A stretch of DNA of 64,000 bases. It comes from Chryseobacterium sp. MYb264 (GTDB lineage Bacteria; Bacteroidota; Bacteroidia; Flavobacteriales; Weeksellaceae). Position numbers and translations under genes: made by a program. Positions within the stretch are counted from its first letter, which is position 1. Every line of letters starts with the position of its first letter. Location: contig NZ_CP142422.1 in the NCBI RefSeq assembly GCF_035974275.1, forward strand, positions 3,844,001-3,908,000. The letters are read 5' to 3'. Positions 35,111 to 44,320 of the stretch are shown here, in pieces. The notes under the pieces are model-generated. The model had not been told where the DNA came from and did not search any database. It saw nothing but the letters and a program-made list of their open reading frames with translations.

Positions 35111-36020
35111 ATTCTTCATCAATTATAAATATAGGTCTGTTTTTAGTTTGATTGAACGTTTTTCCAAGATAGATCCCGACTATTCCTATACAGCTGATGA
35201 TGACACCGGATAAAAAACAGATCGAAAGAATCAGAGAGCTGAAACCTGGTTCTGTAATTTTACCTTCAAAATATCTAACGATAAAGAAAATGCCGAGCAA
35301 CGTGGAAAGAAATGAGATGGCAGCTCCAAATCCTACAAAAATTTTCAGCGGTTTGTCTGAAAAGGAGACAATCACATTAAACGCCAGAGAAAGAAGCTTT
35401 GAAAAGCTGTAGGAGGAGGTCCCTTCTTCTCTGGAACTGTGCTCTATTGAAATACTGGTGGAGGAATAGCCAACCCAGTTGACAAAAAGGGGAAAAAATT
35501 TAATCGTATCATTCACTTTCAGTACCGACTGAATTACTTTTTGATGGTAGATTCCAAAATTCGCTACCTCGTTGTTGATCTCGATTCCGGCAAAATAATT
35601 AAAGGTTTTATAAAATATTCTGGAACTGAGCCGCTTAAAAAAAGAATCAATCCTTACGGTTCTTTTGGCAAGAACGATATCGTATCCTTCGAGCACTTTG
35701 CGGTACAGTTTTTCTATTTCTTTGGGCTGGTCCTGCATGTCACAGTCCATTACCACGATCCAGTCTCCCTTTGCATAGCTTAATCCTGCCATAATCGTGG
35801 GATGTTGGCCAAAATTTCTGCTCAGTCGGTAGATTTTTAAGTTAGGAGTCGTTGCAGAAAGTTCTTTCATCACTTTCCAGGAATCATCGGGGCTTCGGTC
35901 ATCAACAAGAATAATTTCATAATCCTGTCCTATTTTCTGAGCGACTTTTGAAATCTCGGAAACCAATAATGGAAGTATTTTTTCTGCACGGTATACGGGG
36001 CTTACAATACTGATCATCAT
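35103..36020 (-). CDS. Polyprenyl-phosphate glycosyltransferase, DPM1/GtrB-like GT2
   Basis: The 305-residue protein has a GT-A domain with SIVSPVYRAEKILPLLV, ILVDDRSPDDSW, LSRNFGQHPTIMAGL and VMDCDMQDQP. Two C-terminal membrane hairpin segments follow (IFVGFGAAISFLSTLLGIFF and LSICFLSGVIISCIGIVGIY). This is the layout of GtrB-type enzymes that load a sugar onto undecaprenyl phosphate. The product could feed the GT-C-like membrane protein at 30723-32297. Overlap with the formyltransferase gene downstream shows one transcript. ATG 36017 is an alternative start. Confidence 0.88.
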   Translation of the reverse strand: MMISIVSPVYRAEKILPLLVSEISKVAQKIGQDYEIILVDDRSPDDSWKVMKELSATTPNLKIYRLSRNFGQHPTIMAGLSYAKGDWIVVMDCDMQDQPKEIEKLYRKVLEGYDIVLAKRTVRIDSFFKRLSSRIFYKTFNYFAGIEINNEVANFGIYHQKVIQSVLKVNDTIKFFPLFVNWVGYSSTSISIEHSSREEGTSSYSFSKLLSLAFNVIVSFSDKPLKIFVGFGAAISFLSTLLGIFFIVRYFEGKITEPGFSSLILSICFLSGVIISCIGIVGIYLGKTFNQTKNRPIFIIDEEYE

Positions 36021-36027
36021 TCTGAAA

Positions 36028-36216
36028 TTAATAGTGAACAGTTACTGAAACTGAAGTCCGGATATTTGCCGTATTTAGGGCTTTTCCCAGGGAGAAAATG
36101 TCAGAGATTCTATCCCAAGTTGGATTTTTTATACGTTCGCGCTGTTCTTTAAGAAATGACTTTTTGTTCTGTATTGAAAAATAAGAATAGCGAGCGAGGG
36201 AAGTTTTCTTATGCAT
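36028..36216 (-). CDS. Possible small gene or leader ORF before the GtrB-like gene
   Basis: The 62-codon frame on the minus strand (MHKKTSLARYSYFS... ending SVTVHY) starts about 30 nt after a consensus -7 box and ends 8 nt before the GtrB-like start codon. The composition is basic at the N-terminus. No family is recognised. It could be a small protein, a leader peptide, or chance; position is the main argument for it. Confidence 0.3.
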   Translation of the reverse strand: MHKKTSLARYSYFSIQNKKSFLKEQRERIKNPTWDRISDIFSLGKALNTANIRTSVSVTVHY

Positions 36217-36245
36217 AGTGTTTTTATCTTAGTGTTTAGAATATT

Positions 36246-36253
36246 CAAAAATA
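36246..36253 (-). promoter_or_regulatory. Promoter -7 box inside the glycan locus
   Basis: The minus strand reads TATTTTTG, an exact TAnnTTTG match, in the 277-nt gap between GT2 paralog C and the GtrB-like gene. It suggests an internal promoter for the run from 36216 towards 26184. Confidence 0.4.
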
Positions 36254-36297
36254 GAAAAAATAATCGGACTGTAACGGCCTTTAAGTCAATAGTATTG

Positions 36298-37236
36298 CTA
36301 AAGTTTGTTTTTTAGTGCAAAATACTGATATCTTGTTTTCAGCAATTTGGGATTTGTGATCACTTTCAGCGCATAATTGATATATTTCGGGAAACCGTGC
36401 TTTTGAGAGATCGAAGCACAAATTCCTTTTAATTTAAACATTTCGGTAATGTTTTGCGCTACTTTTTCCTTTTTTGCCCAGTGATACAGTGAAGAATAGA
36501 GCTTTTCCTGATTGATATAGTAGGCCTGTGATTTATTCTGAACCGATGAAAAAGTATTGTTTTCATGCCCCGTCCTGATGGCAACCGCTTTATCGATAAA
36601 TCCTGATTTCAGATGACAGTGATAAGAAAGTTTAATGATAAAATCTTTATCCTCATGCATTCTCATTCCTTCGTTAAGCCTTAATTGAGGGTTTTCAATG
36701 GCTGATTTTCTTAAAGTAGTAGCTATAAGAGAGAAAAAAGTTCCGAACGTAGGGTCAATCTGTATCAGTCCGTTGAATACGGCTCTGCCTTCCGCAGCGT
36801 GACGCACGGTCGTCAGTCCGGTATCATTAATGACAGACAGATACTTTTGCTTGCCGGCTTCTGTGATAAACTCTACCCCAATAGCTCCAAAAACTCCGTC
36901 AATGCTTGGATCTCTGAAATATTCTCTCTCCGCATCAAACCTGTTAGGGAGATAATAATCATCAGCATCCAAAAAAGCAACAAACTCCTGAGAAGCGAGA
37001 TCCATACCCAAATTTCGGGTAGCGGAAACCCCGTGATTCTTTTTATCAGGGTGCTGAATAGCGGTTACGACAGCATATTGTGCAGCCATTTCCTGACAGA
37101 TTTTTAATGAATCATCTTTCGAGCCGTCGTCTATCAGCAAAACTTCCTTTACTTCCGGAAACTGAATAACAGATTCTACAGCTTTCCCAATAAATTCCTG
37201 AGCGTTGTAAACAGGGATAATAACGGTTATCGTCAT
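36298..37236 (-). CDS. Glycosyltransferase, GT2 family (paralog C)
   Basis: The 312-residue GT-A enzyme has VIIPVYNAQEFIGKAVESVI, LLIDDGSKDDSLKICQEMA, AFLDADDYYLPNRFDAER and MHEDKDFIIKLSYHCH. The blocks QHPDK, FGAIGVEFITEAGKQKY and KSGFIDKAVAIRTGHENN line up with paralogs A and B. It is the most distant in position of the three, separated by nine genes. It starts 3 nt after the WbsX-type gene. Substrate unknown. Confidence 0.88.
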   Translation of the reverse strand: MTITVIIPVYNAQEFIGKAVESVIQFPEVKEVLLIDDGSKDDSLKICQEMAAQYAVVTAIQHPDKKNHGVSATRNLGMDLASQEFVAFLDADDYYLPNRFDAEREYFRDPSIDGVFGAIGVEFITEAGKQKYLSVINDTGLTTVRHAAEGRAVFNGLIQIDPTFGTFFSLIATTLRKSAIENPQLRLNEGMRMHEDKDFIIKLSYHCHLKSGFIDKAVAIRTGHENNTFSSVQNKSQAYYINQEKLYSSLYHWAKKEKVAQNITEMFKLKGICASISQKHGFPKYINYALKVITNPKLLKTRYQYFALKNKL

Positions 37237-37239
37237 AGA

Positions 37240-38322
37240 TTACAGTATTTCATCTTTCAAGGCCTCCAAATATTTTCTTCCATATCTGCGATCGGGTTCA
37301 AGATAATTTCCTTCCGCCCATTCGTTCCATGATTTAATAAAGATCATTCTTTCTTCTTCAGGTTTCTCTTTAACCAGATCTAACGCATCCTTCACATGTT
37401 GTCTGAAAAGTTCGGGAGTGGAATCGTGGAGAACCAGTGTTTTACCCTTGCTTCTTGGTGAGTGATCCCAGTTAGGAAAAAGAGTCGGGATGACATGGGC
37501 GTGTTTAGACTCTTCTCCCAGCAAGACTTTTATCGCATCACTGTATTCATATTTGGGAATATCAGCCGAGTAATTCCTGAGTTTATATTCCAGTTTCTCC
37601 TTCAGGCTCAACTGTGGTTTTTGAAGCTGTCGCTGAACTTCATTCATCCGAACTACATTTACGGCATCTAAACCTAAATCTAAAATTTCCTGGTATCTCC
37701 TGAAATCAAACAGATGCCCCACAAAATAGATGCCTTCCAATCCGTTTTCTCTGGCTAAGGTATTCCAAAGATCTAAAAATACTTTTACATCGGGAATATC
37801 AAAAGCTTTATAAATAACAAACAGAGGCTTGTTGTTAACTCTGATGTATCTGCTGTCTTTAAATGCGGGTAATAATTCGTAAAAATGAGCGGTATAGTCT
37901 TCGACTCCGGGATAGGTTTGCTCCGCCAGAATCTGATTATCGAGACCATGCCAAACTCCTTTCCATGTTTCGTTCGCCCAGGCGATGCAGAACGGAAAAT
38001 CTGGTTTTCCGCTTTCCAAAACCTCTTTAAAGATCTTATCTAAAATACGTTTACCATTTCCAAACCAATAATGCCAATAACAGAAGCCTTCGATACCGTG
38101 TTCTCTTGCCAATTCTGCCTGCTGTTCTCTTGTTTCCGGAACTCTAAGATCATAGAAGCCCAACTCGGTAGGTAAATTAGGTTGATGATGCCCTGGAAAA
38201 AGAGGTTTTGCTTTGGTCACATTCGTCCATTCCGTAAACCCTTTTTCCCACCATTCATCATTTTCCGGAATGGGGTAGTACTGAGGGAGATAATAGGTAA
38301 TGACTCTGGCTTTTGCTTTCAT
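37240..38322 (-). CDS. WbsX-type glycosyltransferase (GH99-like)
   Basis: The 360-residue protein belongs to the WbsX family found in O-antigen and capsule loci and related to GH99. Visible family blocks are ITYYLPQYYPIPENDEWW, GFTEWTNVTKAKPLFPGHHQ, FCYWHYWFGNGKRILD, FPFCIAWANETWKG, LFPNWDHSPR and KSWNEWAEGNYLEPD near the C-terminus. The frame also allows ATG 38340 (MKNNLK), 6 nt after the previous stop. ATG 38322 fits the family start better, but this is not certain. It probably takes part in glycan assembly; chemistry is poorly known in the family. Confidence 0.85.
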   Translation of the reverse strand: MKAKARVITYYLPQYYPIPENDEWWEKGFTEWTNVTKAKPLFPGHHQPNLPTELGFYDLRVPETREQQAELAREHGIEGFCYWHYWFGNGKRILDKIFKEVLESGKPDFPFCIAWANETWKGVWHGLDNQILAEQTYPGVEDYTAHFYELLPAFKDSRYIRVNNKPLFVIYKAFDIPDVKVFLDLWNTLARENGLEGIYFVGHLFDFRRYQEILDLGLDAVNVVRMNEVQRQLQKPQLSLKEKLEYKLRNYSADIPKYEYSDAIKVLLGEESKHAHVIPTLFPNWDHSPRSKGKTLVLHDSTPELFRQHVKDALDLVKEKPEEERMIFIKSWNEWAEGNYLEPDRRYGRKYLEALKDEIL

Positions 38323-38346
38323 TTTTAAATTATTTTTCAAGTTTGC

Positions 38347-39267
38347 CTACCAACTTCGGTAATATATTTTTTGAAGAAAAATCACAGTATTATAAGTGAA
38401 TTTTCCTGTGTTTTTTAACATTAGTTTTTCTTTTAATGTTATATTATCTAGTTCGCGTAAATACTTTTTATGTTGATCAGTTAGCTTATTTTCTTTGTAG
38501 GCTCGCTCTATTATTTGTGATATTTTATGTTTTATTATTGGTTCCTCTTTATGTTTTAAATAAATATCAAAAAAAGATTTCTCTAAAAAATCTTTCTTTT
38601 TATGAGTATTCGTTGAATGTATTCTATAGCTACAAGATTTAGTATCGTCATAAATAAAATTGTACTTTTGGCTTAGCCGTAGCCACATATCATAATCTTC
38701 AAAGGTCAAATTTTCATCCCATCCACCAATTTCTTTGACAAGAGAGGATTTAATTAGACAGGACATAGCTGGAAGGAAGTTATCACTTAGTAATCTCTCA
38801 TAAAAATTCCCAGATTCCAGATTTAAATATTTATGAAAATAAGGTAGAAATGTATTTTGATAGTAGATCGATTCATCATTGATTAGATATGCATTTGAAA
38901 AAACAAGAGCATCATTAGGGCTAGATTTTTCTAAAATTGCTACATGTCTTTCTATTTTATCATTTTCAAATAAATCATCTAATGCTAAAGTAATTATATA
39001 TTTCCCTTTTGACACGGATAGTAAATCATTTAGAGATTTACAAATGCCCATATTTTGTGAATGTGCAATTAAATGTATTCGCAAGTTTGAGTTGTTCGAA
39101 GACCAGTTGTTTATAACGTCCACGGAGTTGTCTTTAGAATAATCATCACAAATTAAAATCTCTATATTTTTATATGTTTGAGATTTTAAGCTTTCTAAGG
39201 ACTCTACAATATATTTTGACTGGTTATAGCTTAGACATAAAATTGAAACCAATGGTAACTCACTCAT
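38347..39267 (-). CDS. Glycosyltransferase, GT2 family
   Basis: The 306-residue GT-A enzyme has VSILCLSYNQSKYIVESLES, ILICDDYSKDNSVDVI, GICKSLNDLLSVSKGKYI and ALDDLFENDKIERHV, with GGWDENLTFEDYDMWLRLS (near 190) as the typical C-terminal acidic block. It is not closely related to paralogs A-C. The gene and its upstream neighbours to 41996 are markedly richer in A and T than the flanking wzm, rml and ugd genes, as often seen in recently acquired serotype-specific parts of such loci. Confidence 0.87.
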   Translation of the reverse strand: MSELPLVSILCLSYNQSKYIVESLESLKSQTYKNIEILICDDYSKDNSVDVINNWSSNNSNLRIHLIAHSQNMGICKSLNDLLSVSKGKYIITLALDDLFENDKIERHVAILEKSSPNDALVFSNAYLINDESIYYQNTFLPYFHKYLNLESGNFYERLLSDNFLPAMSCLIKSSLVKEIGGWDENLTFEDYDMWLRLSQKYNFIYDDTKSCSYRIHSTNTHKKKDFLEKSFFDIYLKHKEEPIIKHKISQIIERAYKENKLTDQHKKYLRELDNITLKEKLMLKNTGKFTYNTVIFLQKIYYRSW

Positions 39268-39281
39268 AATGTTTTATAAAC

Positions 39282-40394
39282 CTATTTTAAAATTTTAAAT
39301 ATATTGACAATCTCTATGATTTTTGTAACTTCCATCGTATCCATAACAGGAGAAATAGGTAGGCTCAAAACTTCTTGGTGAATCTTTTCACTAATAGGGA
39401 AAGATAAATTATTCCACTCTTTATATGCTTCCTGCTGATGAGGCGGGATAGGATAGTGGATCAGCGTTTGAATTCCGTTTTCTGTAAGATAGGCCTGAAG
39501 GTCGTCTCTTTTTTCTGAACGGATTACAAAAACATGCCACACATGCTCATTTTCGTGTTCAGGATTTTCAGGAAGAATAACTACAGGATTTTTTATTTCA
39601 TTAATATAACGCTTTGCAATTTCTCTTCTGATCGTATTTTCGTGATCTATATATTTTAGTTTAACATCCAAGACAGCCGCCTGAATTTCATCAAGCCTCG
39701 AATTTAACCCCTGATAAATATTTACGTATTTCTGATTAGAGCCATAATTTGCCAAGGCTCTTATTGTATTCGCTAATTCTTCGTCATTGGTTGTTACAGC
39801 ACCGGCATCGCCCAACGCACCTAAATTTTTTCCAGGGTAAAAACTAAAACCGGCAGCATCTCCTAAATTTCCTGATTTTAAACCTTGCCATTGAGCACCA
39901 ATGGCTTGTGCGTTGTCCTCAATAACTTTTAAATGATATTTCTGTGCAATTTCTTTTAATTCATCTGAGAAAACAATCCTTCCCTGTAGATGAACAAGAA
40001 GAATTCCTTTTGTTTTGGGAGTAATTTTCTCTACAATTTTTGAAATATCAATATTGTAGGTATTGATTTCAGGTTCTACCAGCACAGGAACAAGTCCGTT
40101 ATCTGAAATAGCCAAAATTGAAGCAATATAGGTATTGGAGGGAACCAAAATTTCATCTCCTTTTTTCATCACCCCCATCTCGATATACGCCCTAAGTATA
40201 AGTCGCAAAGCATCTAGGCCATTTGCGACACCTATTGCATATTTTGAGCCTATATAGTGTGAAAGGTTATGTTCAAAAGATTTTACCTTTTCTCCAAGAA
40301 GATACCAACCGGAACGAAAGACTTCTAAAATCTTAGCTTCAATTTCTGCTTGATGTTGCAAATTGACTTTCTGTAAATCGAGAAATTTTATCAT
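39282..40394 (-). CDS. dTDP-3-amino-3,6-dideoxyhexose aminotransferase (FdtB/QdtB-like)
   Basis: The 370-residue DegT-family PLP enzyme begins [18 protein letters not shown]. The PLP lysine is K189 in [19 protein letters not shown], the pattern of C3-specific sugar aminotransferases such as FdtB, QdtB and DesV, with [13 protein letters not shown] before it. It should aminate the 3-keto sugar made by the cupin isomerase at 41586-41996. It overlaps the N-formyltransferase gene by 4 nt. Whether the sugar is galacto- (Fuc3N) or gluco-configured (Qui3N) depends on the isomerase and cannot be settled here. Confidence 0.88.
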   Translation of the reverse strand: MIKFLDLQKVNLQHQAEIEAKILEVFRSGWYLLGEKVKSFEHNLSHYIGSKYAIGVANGLDALRLILRAYIEMGVMKKGDEILVPSNTYIASILAISDNGLVPVLVEPEINTYNIDISKIVEKITPKTKGILLVHLQGRIVFSDELKEIAQKYHLKVIEDNAQAIGAQWQGLKSGNLGDAAGFSFYPGKNLGALGDAGAVTTNDEELANTIRALANYGSNQKYVNIYQGLNSRLDEIQAAVLDVKLKYIDHENTIRREIAKRYINEIKNPVVILPENPEHENEHVWHVFVIRSEKRDDLQAYLTENGIQTLIHYPIPPHQQEAYKEWNNLSFPISEKIHQEVLSLPISPVMDTMEVTKIIEIVNIFKILK

Positions 40395-41599
40395 TTGTAA
40401 TTATCTAATAAATTTATAACTTTTTCATTAGCATATTCGTGAGCGTATTGCCAAATATTTTTGCCATTAAAATCACATAAAGAAAGGTAAGATGTATTTT
40501 TTTCTATGAATTTCTCCAAATAATAAAGATTGGAATTAAAAGATGCTCTGGTCATTAGATACATCATTAAGGTAGTCCCATTATTATTCATGATATTACT
40601 ATTCCAATGAAGATTTTCAAAAAGGTAGTCTAGAAATTGATATTGGTCATTATAAGCAGCAATAATAGAAATATCCCAACCTTCTTTAGATCTCTGGTGT
40701 AAATCATAACCAGCTTTCACGAATTCAGTTAATTTTGCGATATTCCCTTCTTTAGCTGCATCAAATAATTTGTTTCTTAAATCTTTATACAATCTTATAT
40801 TATAGTCTATAGTACTGATGTCTAAAAAAAATTGTTCATCTTTTAATATTTTACCTGGTTTTACATTACTTTTTTCCGGTAATATGTCTGTATTATAAAT
40901 CTCAAATCCATTGACCACAGGTATCTGATAAGATGGAAAATAAAAGGCGTTAATCTGTCGCTGAATCTTAAAAGCAGTTTGGTTCAGATCAATTTTCAAA
41001 TTTCGATAATCAATGGCAGACACAGAATAATAGGTAGATTTATTTGCATCTTGTTTACTAGTTAAGTATTGTTTAGCAATAATACTATTGATATTTTTTT
41101 TAATAATTTCAGTACCGTGAGATGTATATAATTTATATAATTCCTCAGATTTTAGATGATCCGTAATTTCGAATCTAACTTGGTCAAGAATATCACCTGT
41201 ATCTATCCCTCTGTCGATTTTATGTAAAGTTACTCCTGTGTAATTATTTCCGTGTAAAATGGGTAGGGCTGAAGTATACATTCCTTTGTATTCCGGCAAA
41301 AGTGAGAAATGAATATTAAACAGTTCTGTTGTTTTGAAAAGTTCAGGTTTGATAATTTTATCAAATTCCAAACTTAAAAATATTAATTCTTTTTCTTCAT
41401 ATACATCATCTAAGCTGACTTCTTGTATATTGTTTATATTGCAAAACGATTTAAATGACCTTTGAAAACCATTTTTTCCATTATCATTCTTGTTAAAAAT
41501 AGCTACTAGATCCACATCATGATGGTTATGCAGAATGTACTCAGCAATATCTACTGCAATATTATTTTTTCCTGAAATGCATATTTTAGTTCTCATCAT
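40391..41599 (-). CDS. dTDP-amino-sugar N-formyltransferase with C-terminal ankyrin repeats (QdtF-like)
   Basis: The 402-residue protein has a formyltransferase domain (about 1-200) with the full Asn-x-His pair in [13 protein letters not shown] and the Asp in GIDTGDIL. It is followed by ankyrin repeats from about 290 to 400 ([59 protein letters not shown]). This fusion is known from QdtF, which N-formylates dTDP-Qui3N with 10-formyltetrahydrofolate. It lies directly between the isomerase and aminotransferase genes of the same pathway, overlapping both, which makes the assignment strong. A second ATG at 41596 is possible. Confidence 0.87.
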   Translation of the reverse strand: MMRTKICISGKNNIAVDIAEYILHNHHDVDLVAIFNKNDNGKNGFQRSFKSFCNINNIQEVSLDDVYEEKELIFLSLEFDKIIKPELFKTTELFNIHFSLLPEYKGMYTSALPILHGNNYTGVTLHKIDRGIDTGDILDQVRFEITDHLKSEELYKLYTSHGTEIIKKNINSIIAKQYLTSKQDANKSTYYSVSAIDYRNLKIDLNQTAFKIQRQINAFYFPSYQIPVVNGFEIYNTDILPEKSNVKPGKILKDEQFFLDISTIDYNIRLYKDLRNKLFDAAKEGNIAKLTEFVKAGYDLHQRSKEGWDISIIAAYNDQYQFLDYLFENLHWNSNIMNNNGTTLMMYLMTRASFNSNLYYLEKFIEKNTSYLSLCDFNGKNIWQYAHEYANEKVINLLDNYK

Positions 41600-41996
41600 T
41601 TCGCATTTTCAAAAAGTCATTAAAATCTCTAAAATAGTCATCTTCGCTGTAAAGTTCGGAAGCTAGACATAATAGTACTGCATTATGGCTGAATTTAATA
41701 TCTCTCCAAATTAATTTCGGAAGATATAATCCTTTTGATGGAGAATCGAGAATGAATATTTCTTTATTCCCTTGTAAATCTGTTGTATTAAACTCTATGG
41801 TTCCGGAAACTGCAAATATGATTTGCTGAAGCTCTTTATGTGCATGCCCTCCACGTGTTACATCTTGGGGGGTATAGTATGTCCAATATACACGTTTAAT
41901 TTCAAAGGGTACATTTTTAAAATTTTCTGCTACAGTAATAAAACCAAGAGATGAACTACCTATTTTATCTAAATTAATATATTGTGGATTGGTCAT
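41586..41996 (-). CDS. dTDP-4-keto-6-deoxyglucose 3,4-ketoisomerase (FdtA/QdtA-like)
   Basis: The 136-residue cupin of the WxcM/FdtA group moves the keto group from C4 to C3 in dTDP-4-keto-6-deoxyglucose. Visible motifs are RVYWTYYTPQDVTRGGHAHK with active-site His51 and His53, then SGTIEFNTTDLQG and SPSKGLYLPKLIWRDIKF. It overlaps wzt upstream by 23 nt and the N-formyltransferase downstream by 14 nt. With rmlA and rmlB further upstream it supplies the substrate for the FdtB/QdtB-like aminotransferase. Confidence 0.88.
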   Translation of the reverse strand: MTNPQYINLDKIGSSSLGFITVAENFKNVPFEIKRVYWTYYTPQDVTRGGHAHKELQQIIFAVSGTIEFNTTDLQGNKEIFILDSPSKGLYLPKLIWRDIKFSHNAVLLCLASELYSEDDYFRDFNDFLKMRNDEN

Positions 41997-43251
41997 GATT
42001 GTTAATTTTAAAGTTTAACTCAGGTCTGATGATTCCTGGAAGAACATGCATGTTTTTTCCAAATTTTACGTTTTCAACTTCGAATCCAATAATATTCGGA
42101 GATATAAATAGTGGAGTTCGCTGATCTTCTCCAAAAATTAATTTAAAATAATAATTGCCTGTGTTTAGAAGATTTTTAGGTAAGTTAAATTCAACACAAT
42201 ATTCTTTAGCCTCAGAATCGTTGTTGGTAGAAATTAGTGCTGCTGTATGGAATACAGGTACTTCTTCATAGGTTCTAAGCTCGAATGTTGCATCTAGGTT
42301 TATTCCGGCTTTAAAATTAAAAAATCTTAATTTTACTTTAATTCCCGATTCAATATCAATTAGATCACCATGATTGGGCTGTGCAGAAAATTCGAGAATC
42401 CTGATATTTTCATTACCTATCGCAGTATCTAGTGAGCCTTCATGGATATATTTAGTTTTTGCTTCGGAATTTTTTTGGTACTCAACGATTGTATCCAAAA
42501 TTTTTCCACTGTAAGCCAGTTGACCTTGATTTAATAGGATACCTTTGTTACATAATTCTTTGATAGCTGTCATATTATGGCTCACAAAAAGAATCGTTCT
42601 GCCTTCTCCTTTTGCCACGTCATTCATTTTCCCAAGACATTTCTTCTGAAAATCTGCATCTCCAACGGCTAAAACTTCGTCTACAATTAAAATTTCAGAT
42701 TCTAGATGGGCGGCCACTGCAAAGGCAAGGCGGACATACATTCCGGAAGAATATCTTTTAACGGGAGTGTCGATATATCTCTCTACGCCTGAAAAAGAAA
42801 CAATTTCATCAAATTTTCTTGAAATTTCTTTTCGGGTCATCCCCAGGATGGCACCATTAAGAAAGACATTTTCTCTGCCCGTCATCTCAGGATGAAACCC
42901 GGTTCCTACCTCCAGTAGGGATGCGATTCTTCCGTTGGTGTATATTTTTCCTGTTGTGGGTTTGGTTACTTTACTGAGTAATTTTAGCAACGTTGACTTT
43001 CCGGCGCCGTTTCTTCCGATAATTCCTACGGCGTCACCCTGCTGGATTTCGAAGTTGATATCCCGAAGAGACCATACATATTCCGAATCTCCTTTAGTCG
43101 TCCGGTCATTGGCGTCCCCAATTTTCAGATAAGGGTCTTCTTTCCCCCTCACTTTATGCCAGAACCGGTTAAGGTCGTGGGAAAGTGTTCCGGTTCCGAC
43201 TTGTCCTAACCGGTATTGTTTTGATATATTTTCTGCTTTTAAGGCTAGCAT
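41974..43251 (-). CDS. wzt: ABC polysaccharide exporter, ATP-binding subunit Wzt
   Basis: The 425-residue protein powers export of finished O-polysaccharide across the inner membrane. It has Walker A GRNGAGKST (residues 79-87), signature YSSGMYVRLAFA (near 166) and Walker B LIVDEVLAVGD (near 190). A C-terminal extension from about 270 looks like the carbohydrate-binding domain that recognises the capped chain end in Wzt proteins. ATG starts at MLALKAENISKQYRLG. It lies 43 nt after wzm. Confidence 0.92.
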   Translation of the reverse strand: MLALKAENISKQYRLGQVGTGTLSHDLNRFWHKVRGKEDPYLKIGDANDRTTKGDSEYVWSLRDINFEIQQGDAVGIIGRNGAGKSTLLKLLSKVTKPTTGKIYTNGRIASLLEVGTGFHPEMTGRENVFLNGAILGMTRKEISRKFDEIVSFSGVERYIDTPVKRYSSGMYVRLAFAVAAHLESEILIVDEVLAVGDADFQKKCLGKMNDVAKGEGRTILFVSHNMTAIKELCNKGILLNQGQLAYSGKILDTIVEYQKNSEAKTKYIHEGSLDTAIGNENIRILEFSAQPNHGDLIDIESGIKVKLRFFNFKAGINLDATFELRTYEEVPVFHTAALISTNNDSEAKEYCVEFNLPKNLLNTGNYYFKLIFGEDQRTPLFISPNIIGFEVENVKFGKNMHVLPGIIRPELNFKINNHDQSTIY

Positions 43252-43294
43252 TTTTTTTTAGTTTTAAATTTTTTATCAGCGTGTTTTCATTCAA

Positions 43295-44143
43295 TTACAC
43301 GGTATCCATAAACGTTTTTTCCACTTTATTAAAGGTAAGAATACCAATAAATAAAAGAATAAGGATAATGAATGTGCTGATGATCAGCATAACTGGTGAA
43401 AAATCTCCTACACCGAGCCATCCGTATTTGAAGCATTCAAAAATTCCGGTCAGGGGGTTGAATTTGGCGATATTTTTAAAGTATCCCGGGAGCATGGAAA
43501 CCGGATAAATGACCGGTGTGGCATACATATACAGGGTTACACCAAATGCCAGCAGCATGCTTAAGTCCTTATATTTCGTGGTAAGAGCAGAAAAGATCAT
43601 GCCGACTCCCAATGCAAACAGAGCCATAAGGAGTAATAAAAACGGCGTGGCTAAGATCCAAATATTGGGTGAAATCTGGTCGTTGATTAAAAAATAGACC
43701 CATACCAGAAGGAATAAAATAAACTGAACGCTCAAACGCATCAGGTTAGAAATAACAATAGAGATGGGGGTTACCAATCTTGGGAAATATACTTTCCCGA
43801 AAATGCTGGCATTCCCCGTAAACGTTGCAGAGGTACCGAGCAAGGCACCTGAGAAATAGTTCCATAGGGTTACACCGGCAAGGTAAAAGATAAGTCCCGG
43901 AGCTCCATCGGTAGGGAGCTTGGCAAACCTTCCGAAAATAATCAGATAGGTAATGGTTGTAAAAATAGGATTGATAAAAAACCAGATCGGCCCCAGAATC
44001 GTCTGTTTAAAGCTGGATATAAAGTCCCGCTTCACAAACATGTAAATTAAATCTTTATACTTCCATACTTCTTTAAGTTTTACATCAAATAAAGAATGGC
44101 TGGCCTCTATGGTTTCTGTCCACCTCTGTTGTGGTTCATTCAT
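43295..44143 (-). CDS. wzm: ABC polysaccharide exporter, permease Wzm
   Basis: The 282-residue ABC-2 type permease has an N-terminal amphipathic part (LKEVWKYKDLIYMFVKRDF). Six hydrophobic segments follow, including TILGPIWFFINPIFTTITYL, VFILFLLVWVYFLIN-type sequence near 125 and VTLYMYATPVIYPVSMLPGY. The GYFKNIAKFNPLTGIFE region is typical of the family. It works with Wzt to export the undecaprenyl-linked polysaccharide. It has its own promoter 18 nt upstream and follows a strong terminator of the rml genes, so it opens a new transcription unit. Confidence 0.92.
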   Translation of the reverse strand: MNEPQQRWTETIEASHSLFDVKLKEVWKYKDLIYMFVKRDFISSFKQTILGPIWFFINPIFTTITYLIIFGRFAKLPTDGAPGLIFYLAGVTLWNYFSGALLGTSATFTGNASIFGKVYFPRLVTPISIVISNLMRLSVQFILFLLVWVYFLINDQISPNIWILATPFLLLLMALFALGVGMIFSALTTKYKDLSMLLAFGVTLYMYATPVIYPVSMLPGYFKNIAKFNPLTGIFECFKYGWLGVGDFSPVMLIISTFIILILLFIGILTFNKVEKTFMDTV

Positions 44144-44161
44144 CTGTGTGATAGTTTAGCG

Positions 44162-44169
44162 CAAATTTA
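44162..44169 (-). promoter_or_regulatory. Promoter -7 box of the wzm-wzt unit
   Basis: The minus strand reads TAAATTTG, an exact TAnnTTTG match, 18 nt before the wzm start. It lies just after the rmlA terminator in the direction of transcription, which supports a new start here. Confidence 0.5.
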
Positions 44170-44268
44170 TAATAATTAATCTTTATGGTACTTTTATGTT
44201 TATGAATTATTATTCACATAACAATTAGAAAACAACAACTAATATATTGATATTTGTTGGTATTAACA

Positions 44269-44299
44269 AAAACTATTAGCCATAATGGCTAATAGTTTT
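44269..44299 (-). terminator. Rho-independent terminator of ugd-rmlB-rmlA
   Basis: A perfect 14-bp stem (AAAACTATTAGCCA with TGGCTAATAGTTTT, 3-nt loop) is followed on the minus strand by a T-run (TTTTTGTT). It lies 22 nt after the rmlA stop. Confidence 0.85.
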
Positions 44300-44320
44300 G
44301 AAATATTTAAAATAAAATTG

